Part shown: positions 25,117 through 33,312 of the stretch, one piece after another
Layout of the letters: every line of letters starts with the position of its first letter
Numbering within the stretch: position 1 is the first letter of the stretch
NCBI GenBank assembly: GCA_963744575.1
Contig: CAVUUF010000019.1
Location: 1-64,000, forward strand
From: Palsa-504 sp963744575
GTDB lineage: Bacteria; Actinomycetota; Actinomycetes; Streptosporangiales; Streptosporangiaceae
Length of the DNA: 64,000 nucleotides
Direction: 5' to 3'
The notes under the pieces: model-generated
Databases searched by the model: none
Told to the model about the DNA's origin: nothing
Seen by the model: the letters and a program-made list of their open reading frames with translations, nothing else
Position numbers and translations under genes: made by a program

Positions 25117-26908
25117 TTGCCGCGAAAGTCCGGTTACCCTGACAAAGTGAATTCGGGACCGCCCGGGGCTACGGGACCGCCCGGGGCTACTGGGGCAACC
25201 AGGCAGTATGCCGGCCGGCACGACTACTGGGTCGACGACATGCTGACGATTCCCTTGCCGGTCATCGACGGGCGCCCCGTCATGCCCGGCCGGGAGCCCC
25301 AGATTTCTCCTCGCCACGCGTCGGGCCCGCAAGCCCGGAACCCGGTCGCCCGCGTTTCCTCAGCGTTGCGTGACCCCGCCTATCGCGGCAGTTACGCCCT
25401 GGTCGCGAACACCCTGGGGACAAACCTCATCGGCGCAGCTTACTGGGCCGTCGCGGCCCGGCTGTACGGTCCCGAGGCCCTGGGCCGCGCTACGGCACTG
25501 ATCTCCGGGCTGATGCTCGTGGCCATCCTCTCCCAGCTCAATCTGGGCAGCACACTGATGCGGTTCCTGCCTCAGATGGGGGCTAGGTCGGCCGGGCGCC
25601 TGATCATATTCAGCTACCTGGCGACTTCGCTGACGGCCGTTGCCGGGAGCGTGATATTCGTCACCGTCCTGCCCAGACTCAGCTCCGAGTGGCATTTCGT
25701 GGGCGGCTCGACCTTCCTTGCCGTCCTCTTCGCCGTGTCAGTTGTCGTCTGGGAGACATTTACCCTGCAGGATGCCGTGCTCGTCGGTCTCCAGCATGCT
25801 GTTGTCGTCCCGGTCGAAAATGTGATCTATGCCCTGGCGAAGCTGGCGCTGCTAGTGGTAGCAGCACGGCTACTCGGCTCGACGGACATCCTCTTGTCCT
25901 GGATCAGCCCACTGATTCTTCTGATCCCGGTCATCAACTGGCTGATCTTCCGCTACCTCAAAGACCGGAGCCCGCACAACACGGTCCCGGGGATGCGGCT
26001 TCGCCGCCTCGCGCGTTTTGCCTCCGTCGACTATATGGGCGCGATCGGCAGTCAGATCACCGCGAACGTACTCCCGTTGCTGGTGATATCCGTCCTCGGG
26101 CCAACAGCGAGTGGCAGCTTCTATATCGCCAGTTTGATTACGTCGGGCGTGGCGAGCCTGGGAGTCAGTTTTTCCACCGGCCTGCTGGTGGAAGCGGCTG
26201 CGGCACCTGACCGGCTAGCCGGAGCTCACCCGGGGTGCGCTCAAGAGATGCGTACTGGTCATGGGCCCGGCGACGATTGTGCTGGTATTCGGAGCACGCC
26301 TCATCCTGAGGGTTTACGGGGGCAGCTACATCGCCCACACGATCGTGCTCTTCCAGTTGCTGTCCTTGACCCTTCTTCCCTTCTGCATTTCGACCATCGC
26401 TTTCTCGCTCGACCGTATCGCCGGCAAGCCCATTCGCGCGACGATGAGCCAGCTCGCCATAGCGGTTCTCACGCTCGGCGGCAGCTGGATCCTGTTCGGG
26501 CGGCTCGGGCTCAACGGCGTGGGCGTCGCGTGCATCGTGGCCGATTCCGCCATAGCACTCGTGCGTCTCCCCACGGTCCTGGGCGCCCTCCGGCGGCGGC
26601 CCGGTGCGATAGCGCGGCCGGCCAGCGCACCATCCCGGCAGGCGGCAGTGCCGGATTCCCCCGCTCCCGTCCGCTCGGACCAGCCCTCCAATCGCCGGAG
26701 CTATGCGGGCCGTCACCGGGCGACAGGGCCGGGCGGGAACTCATCAGCGGACCGGCAGCAGGGGCCCGCGCCAGCCCGGCAGCAGCAAGCGCCCCTATCA
26801 GGCGGGCAGCAGCAAGGACCCGCGCAGCGTCCGGTAAACGGGCGTGAAGTGCAGTCGTCCCCGCGTGCTCACGGCAACGGCGAGTATCGCCGGGGAGACA
26901 AGGCCTGA
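25117..26908 (+). pseudogene. Polysaccharide flippase (MOP/Wzx-like) with one-base frameshift
   Basis: The first frame has about nine hydrophobic helices starting at SYALVANTLGTNLIGAAYWA and reads SQITANVLPLLVISVLGP and LGVSFSTGLLVEAA. At about 26216 an extra G shifts the frame; the continuation (GPATIVLVFGARLILRVYGG and four more helices, then a Gln/Pro/Arg-rich tail) is in another frame, ending at 26908. Removing one G restores a flippase of about 596 residues. Flippases move lipid-linked glycans across the membrane. The TTG start at 25117 lacks a good ribosome site, so the start is uncertain. The N-terminus contains GPPGAT repeats. This is either a pseudogene or a sequencing error. Confidence 0.78.
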
Positions 26909-26936
26909 TTTCGCCAGTTCCGCCGCTGGCGCGGAC

Positions 26937-28040
26937 CTACATGAGCGCGCGCCGGACGGCGTCGGCCACCCTGACCTGCTGCTCCCGGGTGATCTGCGGA
27001 TAGAGCGGCAGCGACAGCAACTGGCTCGCAGCGGCCTCGGCGACCGGGAAGTCGCCGGGCCCGTAGCCGAGGTGCCGGAACGCTGGCTGCAGGTGAACGG
27101 GCACCGGGTAGTGGATCCCGGCGCCAATCCCTTCGTCCTGCAGGAAGTGCAGGACTTCATCCCGGCGCGGGACCCTGATCGGGTAGAGATGCCAGACGTG
27201 CTCATTGCCGGGGGCGGTCCGGGGGAGAATGACCTCCGGCAGGTCGGCGAGCAACTCGGCATAACGGCCCGCGGCCTGCCGCCTCGCCTGGTTGTCGGCC
27301 GCGAGCCTGCGGAGCTTGGCCCGCAGCACCACCGCCTGGAGGGCGTCGAGCCGGGAATTGAACCCGATGGTGAGATGCTCGTAGCGGCGCTCGGATCCGT
27401 GGTCGCCGAGCAGCCGGATCCGCCGCGCGTGCTCGGCTGACTCGGTCAGCACGGCCCCGGCGTCGCCGTAGGCGCCGAGATTCTTGCCAGGGTAGAAACT
27501 CACCCCGGCCAGCAAGCCGAACGAGCCGGCCAGGCCGCCCTGGGTTGCGCCATGGGCCTGGGCGGCGTCTTCGATGATCACGGTCCCGCGCTGGGCGGCG
27601 ACAGCGGCGATGGCGGTCATCGGCGCTATCTGCCCGAAGAGGTGCACCGGGATCACGCCGCCGGTCTGCTGGCTCAGGGCCGCCCGCAGTCCTCCCGGAT
27701 CGAGCAGCAGGTAATCGGGATCCACGTCAGCGAACGCCGGCCTGGCAGCAGCGCGGACGACGGCTTCCGCGGTCGCCACGAAGGTATTCGCGGGCATGAT
27801 CACCTCGGCCCCGGCGGACACCTCGGCCGCGCGCAGGGCCAACTCGAGCGCGTCGGTGCCGTTGGCCACCCCGACGCAGTGCGCGACGCCGGTGAAAGCC
27901 GCGTACTCGCGCTCGAAGGCCGCCGCCACTTCGCCCTTGATGAAGGCGGCGCTACCCATGACTTCATCGAAGCCTGCCTGGATCTCCGCCGCCACCTGAG
28001 CGTGCGCAGCCCGCACGTCCACCAGCGGTATCACCGTCAT
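26937..28040 (-). CDS. DegT/DnrJ/EryC1-type aminotransferase (WbpE-like)
   Basis: A 367-residue PLP enzyme: the lysine is in VSFYPGKNLGAYGDAGA, and IIEDAAQAHGATQGG carries the ring-N Asp. ANGTDALELALRA, FVATAEAVVRAGA-type loop and FNSRLDALQAVVLRAKL are typical. This subclass (WbpE, QdtB, DesV-like) aminates 3-keto sugar nucleotides. I chose the ATG at 28040 because GGGAG precedes it and MTVIPLVDVRAAH is the conserved N-terminus. It is the better WbpE candidate of the two aminotransferases in the locus. It follows the ATP-grasp gene by 30 bp. Confidence 0.88.
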   Translation of the reverse strand: MTVIPLVDVRAAHAQVAAEIQAGFDEVMGSAAFIKGEVAAAFEREYAAFTGVAHCVGVANGTDALELALRAAEVSAGAEVIMPANTFVATAEAVVRAAARPAFADVDPDYLLLDPGGLRAALSQQTGGVIPVHLFGQIAPMTAIAAVAAQRGTVIIEDAAQAHGATQGGLAGSFGLLAGVSFYPGKNLGAYGDAGAVLTESAEHARRIRLLGDHGSERRYEHLTIGFNSRLDALQAVVLRAKLRRLAADNQARRQAAGRYAELLADLPEVILPRTAPGNEHVWHLYPIRVPRRDEVLHFLQDEGIGAGIHYPVPVHLQPAFRHLGYGPGDFPVAEAAASQLLSLPLYPQITREQQVRVADAVRRALM

Positions 28041-28070
28041 CGTGTCTCCCTGACCGCTCACCACCATCCC

Positions 28071-29420
28071 TCACGCCTCACAACTATCATTAGCCCCTCG
28101 AGCAACGAGCCCGCCGACCGGAGCTGCCTCCCGGCACGGAAACCACACCTTACATTGGCCCGCTACCGGTCCGGTCGGGACGGGTAACACGCACTCGTGA
28201 CAGTCCCCGCAGGGCAGGGTCGACAGATGCCGGGCTAATGACCGCGCGGGGGGCTGAGGAGGTGCGGGCTTGGCGCCCTTCGCGGGTGTGCTGATGCGGA
28301 CGGCTCGCCGGACGCGCTGGTCTACTTCACGCACCAGTTCGCCGACGGCCAGCGGCAGGGCGCCGCGCGGCGCATCGCGCAGGCCCTTCAGCCGCCGCCA
28401 CAGGCTCGTCCCCGACGGTTCCAGCGTGTATGCCGGGAATACCCGGTGCGAGATGCCGGGGCCGGACCGGGTGGGGGGGCCTGCGTTGCCATAGCGTATC
28501 CACCGGTCGATGCCGCCGAAGAGGTCCACGCCCGCGGTCAGCGTGGCGTCAACGGATCCCCACGCGCGCGGATTGAAATCGACGAACCGGAACTGGCCAT
28601 CCTGGTCGAGCACGAAGTCGAAGGATGCCAGCCCGGTCCAGTCCAGGTTCTTGCAGACGGTTTCCGCGGACTGCAGCAGAGCGGAAAAATGCGGTTCCCC
28701 GGCGGACCGCAACTCGAATGCGCGGCCAGTCAGCGGCGGCGACATGACCGTTTTCTCCCCGGCGTAGAAATGTGCCGCCTCGCCGTGCACGAACAGGCCG
28801 CCGGCTAGATAGGTCGGGCCGACGTAATAGCGTTGCGCGGTGACCGAGGCAGCCCTGCCGGAGAATTCACCGAATGCACGGATAACATCATCAGATGTGC
28901 GGCACAGCGCCACGCCGTCGCCGCCGATGGACTGGCCCGACTTGACTACCAGCGGCAGGCCGGCCGCTATCGCCGCGCGGCAGTCGTGCTGACTATCCAG
29001 CGGCATCGCGGCGGGAGTCGCCACTCCCCAGCCGGCCGCCGCCTCCACCAGCAGCGCGCGGTCAAGCAGCAGAGGCCTGATCGCGGGCGCCGCGTTGGGC
29101 AGGCATCGTTCCTGGATGTGCTCTGGCTGCTTCCACAACCAGTACAGGGCCTGTTCGGTGCACGGGATGATGCAGGCCGGCTCGACCCTTTCCACCATGG
29201 CCGCAAACGGGTCGGATTTCTGATTCCCGACCGGCGCTTCCTGATAGGACAGGTAAGGGTGCGCAGCACGCAGATACGGTGGCCACCGCAGGGACGGCGT
29301 GAATGCATGCACGCGAGCCCCGCGGCTAGCCAGTTGATAGGCCAGGAAATCAGCGGGGAACCACGCCGTATCGACCAGGATGACATCGGGGCCGTCACCC
29401 CTGGCACGTCTGAGGGTCAC
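28071..29420 (-). CDS. ATP-grasp domain protein
   Basis: A 449-residue protein. An N-terminal Rossmann-like region (VILVDTAWFPADFLAYQL) precedes an ATP-grasp fold: LPLVVKSGQSIGGDGVALC (nucleotide loop), YYVGPTYLAGGLFVHGEAAH, FDFVLDQDGQFRFVDFNPRAWGS (Mg-binding acid/Asn pattern) and a basic C-terminal region. Members ligate carboxylates to amines or make peptide-like bonds. In polysaccharide loci they are thought to add amino acids to sugars (inference). It ends with a Cys-rich stretch CGDCHECVLPV. It is upstream of, and probably co-transcribed with, the WbpE-like gene. Confidence 0.78.
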   Translation of the reverse strand: MTLRRARGDGPDVILVDTAWFPADFLAYQLASRGARVHAFTPSLRWPPYLRAAHPYLSYQEAPVGNQKSDPFAAMVERVEPACIIPCTEQALYWLWKQPEHIQERCLPNAAPAIRPLLLDRALLVEAAAGWGVATPAAMPLDSQHDCRAAIAAGLPLVVKSGQSIGGDGVALCRTSDDVIRAFGEFSGRAASVTAQRYYVGPTYLAGGLFVHGEAAHFYAGEKTVMSPPLTGRAFELRSAGEPHFSALLQSAETVCKNLDWTGLASFDFVLDQDGQFRFVDFNPRAWGSVDATLTAGVDLFGGIDRWIRYGNAGPPTRSGPGISHRVFPAYTLEPSGTSLWRRLKGLRDAPRGALPLAVGELVREVDQRVRRAVRISTPAKGAKPAPPQPPARSLARHLSTLPCGDCHECVLPVPTGPVAGQCKVWFPCREAAPVGGLVARGANDSCEA

Positions 29421-29625
29421 CGCTGCATACCCCGCTTCCAGGCGAAAGGGCCTCGCCCGCGGCGAAATCTTGTTCTGCTGAGGGGCGACGTTGTTTTATG
29501 GGGGCACGCGAGCGAATTGTGGCACTCTAGCACGATGCTTCGCGGCCAGGAGCGGGATCGGGTGAATCGCCCCTGCACGGGGAGACGGGGCACTGCCGAC
29601 ACCAAAGGCAGCCGCGCGGGGCAAC

Positions 29626-30738
29626 TCAGCCACTCATCGCGTACTCGGCCACCCAGGCGACCGTCATGGTCTCGATGGTGCCGCTGGGCTGCGCCGAGTC
29701 CTGGTTCTGAGACTGCAGGGTCAGGTTCATGGCGATGGTGGGCCATTGAGCGGGGGAACTGAGCGAACCGCGGGAGACGCTGGCCCAGACCCGGCCGTCG
29801 ATCGTGTAGGTGATCGCGCTCGGCGTCCACTGCACGCCATAGGTGTGCCACGCCGTGGCGTTGCTGTCCTGGGTGGGGCTGGCGATGACGCAGCAGCCGC
29901 CGTTCCCGTCCGGGCCCACGTGCAGGCTGGCGGAGAAACTCTGCCGGGACCCGCCCAGGTCCTGGAAGAAATCGACCTCGGGCGGCCAGACACCCTGCTG
30001 GGCCGGCCACAGGATGGCGAGGTTGTTGATGGACAAGCCCGGCTCGTCGTCACCCTTCATCCGGACCAGGTACATGCCGTAGGTCTGCGGGTTCCCGTAG
30101 AACTGCACGCCGGCCTGGCCCGAGGACGTCGCCATGAAATGCAGCGCGCCGCCGCTCACCGACACGTTGGACGGCTCCCAGTTGCCGTTCGAGTCTCCGC
30201 CGGGCTGGCCGTTGTAGGCGAGCCACCCGGACGGCAGGCTGTTACCCGGGAAGTCGGTGCTGTAGGTCAGCTGCCAGCCTCCCGCGCTGCCGGGCGGCGA
30301 AGTGCCGTCACTCCCGGCGCTTGCGGCCCCGCCCGCGCTGGCCGATGCGCTCGCCGTGGCCTTCACCGGGGCGTGGTACCGGGGAGAGGCCGAAGGCTTC
30401 GCGGCGTGGCGCCTGGGGGAAGCGGAAGGGCGGGCCAACGGGCGGGTGCTGGCCGGGTAACGACAGCAGCTGAGGGCGACAGGCAACGCGTTCACCACGG
30501 ACACCCCGGGGTTCTGCCGGCTGGCATGCGCGGTCATGTGGACCGGCCAGGTGACGACGTGCACGCCAACCAGGGCTGCGGCCACCAGCACCGCGGCCAC
30601 AGGGGCCACGATGAGCGGCAGCCAGGTCCGGCGCCTGCGGCGCGGCCCGGCCACGTCCTCCGCGACCTCGGCGGCCCCGGTCGCCCGGCCGGGCGCGACG
30701 CGGGCGTGCCTGGCATGGCTGGGCGACGTCGATCTCAT
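29626..30738 (-). CDS. GH16-like secreted protein with a substituted catalytic residue
   Basis: A 370-residue protein. An Arg-rich cytoplasmic start, a membrane anchor (LIVAPVAAVLVAAALVGVHVV) and an Ala/Ser/Pro-rich linker precede a GH16 jelly roll from WQLTYSTDFPGN to WVAEYAMSG. The active-site strand is PEVDFFQDLGG: the nucleophile Glu and the Asp are kept, but the acid/base Glu of ExDxxE is Gln. It may therefore bind rather than cleave glycan, or be much less active. It differs strongly from the two nearly identical GH16 genes in the locus. Confidence 0.75.
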   Translation of the reverse strand: MRSTSPSHARHARVAPGRATGAAEVAEDVAGPRRRRRTWLPLIVAPVAAVLVAAALVGVHVVTWPVHMTAHASRQNPGVSVVNALPVALSCCRYPASTRPLARPSASPRRHAAKPSASPRYHAPVKATASASASAGGAASAGSDGTSPPGSAGGWQLTYSTDFPGNSLPSGWLAYNGQPGGDSNGNWEPSNVSVSGGALHFMATSSGQAGVQFYGNPQTYGMYLVRMKGDDEPGLSINNLAILWPAQQGVWPPEVDFFQDLGGSRQSFSASLHVGPDGNGGCCVIASPTQDSNATAWHTYGVQWTPSAITYTIDGRVWASVSRGSLSSPAQWPTIAMNLTLQSQNQDSAQPSGTIETMTVAWVAEYAMSG

Positions 30739-31059
30739 CGGTGCTCTCCAGGGTCAGCGGGCAGCGGGATGCCTCCGGTCACCATGGGGAAGGCACGGCG
30801 CGATCGGCGGGTCACGAAACGCACCAAAGAAACCCGCCGCTCCCGCGGCAAATAATGGCCGCGGCCCGCACTTTCCGGCATATAGCTGCTCCCGAAGGTC
30901 ACCTGTAGCCGGGAACACCATACCGGGCGGTCACGCTATTCATCAGCGAAAATGCAGATAAAGCCGGTGATGTTTACGGCAGTTTCGAACTCGCTGCCGG
31001 TTTTCGGCCGGTAATTCCCGGCCATCTCGGGGCGCCGCGGCCGGCCGCCAGGCGGCCAG
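30739..31059. other. Intergenic region
   Basis: This stretch of about 320 bp lies upstream of the GH16-like gene at 29626-30738 and should hold its promoter. It includes a relatively AT-rich part around 30930-31000. No coding frame with family motifs is visible on either strand, and I see no RNA gene. Confidence 0.4.
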
Positions 31060-31172
31060 TCAGCGAGTCAGCCGCGGCGCGGCTAGCCCCGCGGGGTCCG
31101 GAAGCTCCGCCGGCTGCCCCTCCTGGTCGCGCACGGCGAAGTCACGGGTGCCGTAGCCGGTGTCGCGCAGGC
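31060..31172 (-). pseudogene. C-terminal fragment of a glyoxalase/VOC-family gene
   Basis: On the minus strand, LRDTGYGTRDFAVRDQEGQ reads in an open frame ending at TGA 31060-31062. This is the conserved C-terminal strand pattern of small VOC (glyoxalase/dioxygenase-like) proteins (RDTGYGSREFxVRDPEGN). The rest of the gene is absent: the fragment abuts the GH16 stop codon at 31176-31178, so the GH16 copy seems to have replaced the upstream part. Confidence 0.65.
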
Positions 31173-31174
31173 CG

Positions 31175-31872
31175 GCTATGGATGCTGCCAGACCCGCAGG
31201 TAAGCAACCTTCATCGTGGCGGGCACGTGGGCAGGAGCCTGACCCGCGTTGTCAAGGACGAGGAACATCGGCGCGGAAGTAACCCCGGAGGTGACGCGGC
31301 CGATATCGGTGCCGTCATAATAAAAGGTGATGCCCCCGGGCTCCCAGTCCGCGGCAAAGGTGTGCCAGCCGCCCGCATAATTCCCCGGAGGGCAGCCGGA
31401 TTGGCTGCCGGCGCCTATGCCGCCGGGATTTTCCGGGCCGTGGAAGTGCGCGCACACCTGGCCGCCGATGCCCTCGGCGATGTCGATTTCGCCGTCTTGG
31501 GGCCAGTTCTGGCCATCGGCCCACACGCCGGGCCAGTTGGCGACCTCCCCCGGGCTGCCCGCCACCGCGGGCAGCCACACCCGTGCCTCGATGAAGCCGT
31601 ACGTGAAGCTGAACTTGCCCATCGTGCTGATCAGGCCGCCGGCGTACGGCTCGGTATCGCCGCAAGTCTCGCTCTGCTGGACAAGCGACAGGCTCAGCGC
31701 CCCGCCGCCCTCGCTGACCCGGGCGGGATCGTAACAGTCATCCTCCGCGTTGTTGGCCGGCGGAGTAAGGCCCGAGCCGTACCAGCCGGTCGACCACTGG
31801 GTCGTATCCAGGCTGGTGCCGTTGAACTCCGCGTCGAACTTGAGCGTCCAGTCACCGGGCACGCCGGCCGGC
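31175..31872 (-). repeat. Right arm of the ~0.7 kb inverted repeat (GH16 domain)
   Basis: This is the reverse-complement counterpart of 6984-7682, with only scattered substitutions over the whole GH16 catalytic domain. The boundary on one side is the stop codon next to a truncated VOC gene, and on the other GCCGGCCGGCGTGCCCGGTG. Recombination between the two arms would invert the 23.5 kb between them. Confidence 0.85.
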
Positions 31873-31958
31873 TTCGCCGTCGCCGTCGGCGTCGGCGTCC
31901 GGCTCGGCGCCGGCGGGCCGCCAGCCTGGCTGGGGTGCGGACCCCGGTGCCCGAACAC
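31176..31958 (-). CDS. GH16-family glycanase, near-identical second copy with doubtful N-terminus
   Basis: The catalytic domain (WTLKFDAEFNG to VAYLRVWQHP) matches the protein encoded at 6632-7681 almost residue for residue, including DGEIDIAEG. Differences include GDTEPYAGGLISTMGKF against GSQEDYAGGLVSTMGNF. The linker here is TPTPTATAKP. The GTG at 31958 is the only standard start codon, but the open frame continues upstream to about 32160 and encodes a good membrane helix (TAWLLGAAIALIVLTILVFG) preceded by an arginine-rich stretch. Starting at 31958 removes this anchor. Either an unusual start is used or the 5' end is broken. Confidence 0.75.
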   Translation of the reverse strand: MFGHRGPHPSQAGGPPAPSRTPTPTATAKPAGVPGDWTLKFDAEFNGTSLDTTQWSTGWYGSGLTPPANNAEDDCYDPARVSEGGGALSLSLVQQSETCGDTEPYAGGLISTMGKFSFTYGFIEARVWLPAVAGSPGEVANWPGVWADGQNWPQDGEIDIAEGIGGQVCAHFHGPENPGGIGAGSQSGCPPGNYAGGWHTFAADWEPGGITFYYDGTDIGRVTSGVTSAPMFLVLDNAGQAPAHVPATMKVAYLRVWQHP

Positions 31959-32199
31959 CAGGATGGTCAGGACGATGAGCGCGATGGCCGCACCGAGCAG
32001 CCATGCCGTCCGGCCGGCCAGCCTCGACGCCCTGGAGTGCCTGGGCCGCGGTTCTTCACCTAGGCCCTCGCGGGGCCTGGGAGGAGTAATGTGCGAAATG
32101 AGGTCACCTAGCCCTAATGTTCTGGCCTGCGCGAGGCGGGCGGACCCGTCTGCGCGCTGATCTTACCGTCGGTCGGGACGCGCCGCCGCCGAGTCGCCC

Positions 32200-33312
32200 G
32201 TGTCCCCGGCGGGACCGGCCCGCACCGGCATGCCAGCACGCCGGGCATTACCGTCAGGCAAGCAGGAAAACCCTGCTACCCTACCTCGGGTGGCCGCCGT
32301 CGCTGATGACATGGGTGTGAGCGTCGTAGTCTGCGCGTACACCGAGAGGCGGTGGATGCTCACCTGCTCGGCGCTGGAATCTGCGCTGCACCAGAGCCCG
32401 CGGCCGCGGCAGGTGCTGCTGGTCGTGGACCACAATGCCGGCCTTGCGGCCAGGGCGCGCCGGGAGCTACTCACCGGGGTGACGGTCCTGGAAAGCGACG
32501 GTGCCCCAGGCCTGTCGGGAGCGCGCAACACGGGTCTCAAGGCCGCGACACAGCCGGTCACCGTCTTCCTCGATGACGACGCGGAGGCGCGACCGGGCTG
32601 GCTGCAGTCCCTGCTGGAGCCGTATTCGTCCGCCGACGTCGTGGCCACCGGGGGCAGCGTGCATCCGCGGTGGCCGGGACGCCGGCCGCGCTGGCTGCCG
32701 CCTGAGTTCGACTGGGTCGTCGGCTGCAGCTACCGGGGGCTGCCGGAGACGGTCAGCGTGATACGCAACCCGATCGGCGCCAGCATGAGCCTGCGGACCA
32801 GGCTGGCGCTCGAGGCCGGGGGCTTCGATGATGCGGTGGGACGGGTGGGCACCAGCCCGCGGGGCTGCGAAGAGACCGAACTGGCCATCCGGCTGACCGC
32901 GAGCCACCCGGGGTCGGCCATCTTCTACGTCCCTGCCGCGGCCGTCGACCATCACGTCAGCGCCGAACGCCTCGGATTCGGTTACTTCCTGCGCCGTTGC
33001 TGGCATGAAGGACTCTCCAAAGCCGACGTAGTCCGGATGGTCGGCTCCGCCGCGGGCCTGGAGCGCGAGCGGCGTCAGACCGCCGTGGTGATCCCGGCCG
33101 CGCTGCTGCGCGAACTGCGCGGCCTCGCGGCCGGTGACGCAGCCGGGGGCGCGAGGATGGCCGCAACCATCGCGGGACTGGCCACCGTCGTGGGCGGGTA
33201 CTTCACCGGCCGTGCGCGCTTGACCGGGCGCAATCAGAAGCCGGGCCGGCCTCCGCTGGCCGGCAACTCCCTCGCCCCGGTCAGCTCCGCGGCTGCCGCG
33301 CCGGAGGAGTAG
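32200..33312 (+). CDS. Family 2 glycosyltransferase
   Basis: A protein of up to 370 residues. GT-A motifs are GVSVVVCAYTERRW, VLLVVDHNAGL, GLSGARNTGLKAA, the metal site VFLDDDAEARPGW, ASMSLRTRLALEAGGFDD and GCEETELAIRLT. The conserved part begins at the ATG at 32311, so the true start may be there; the extra N-terminal 37 residues are low-complexity. The C-terminus carries a weak hydrophobic helix. Its 3' end overlaps that of the convergent membrane protein gene by 32 bp. Confidence 0.83.
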   Translation: MSPAGPARTGMPARRALPSGKQENPATLPRVAAVADDMGVSVVVCAYTERRWMLTCSALESALHQSPRPRQVLLVVDHNAGLAARARRELLTGVTVLESDGAPGLSGARNTGLKAATQPVTVFLDDDAEARPGWLQSLLEPYSSADVVATGGSVHPRWPGRRPRWLPPEFDWVVGCSYRGLPETVSVIRNPIGASMSLRTRLALEAGGFDDAVGRVGTSPRGCEETELAIRLTASHPGSAIFYVPAAAVDHHVSAERLGFGYFLRRCWHEGLSKADVVRMVGSAAGLERERRQTAVVIPAALLRELRGLAAGDAAGGARMAATIAGLATVVGGYFTGRARLTGRNQKPGRPPLAGNSLAPVSSAAAAPEE

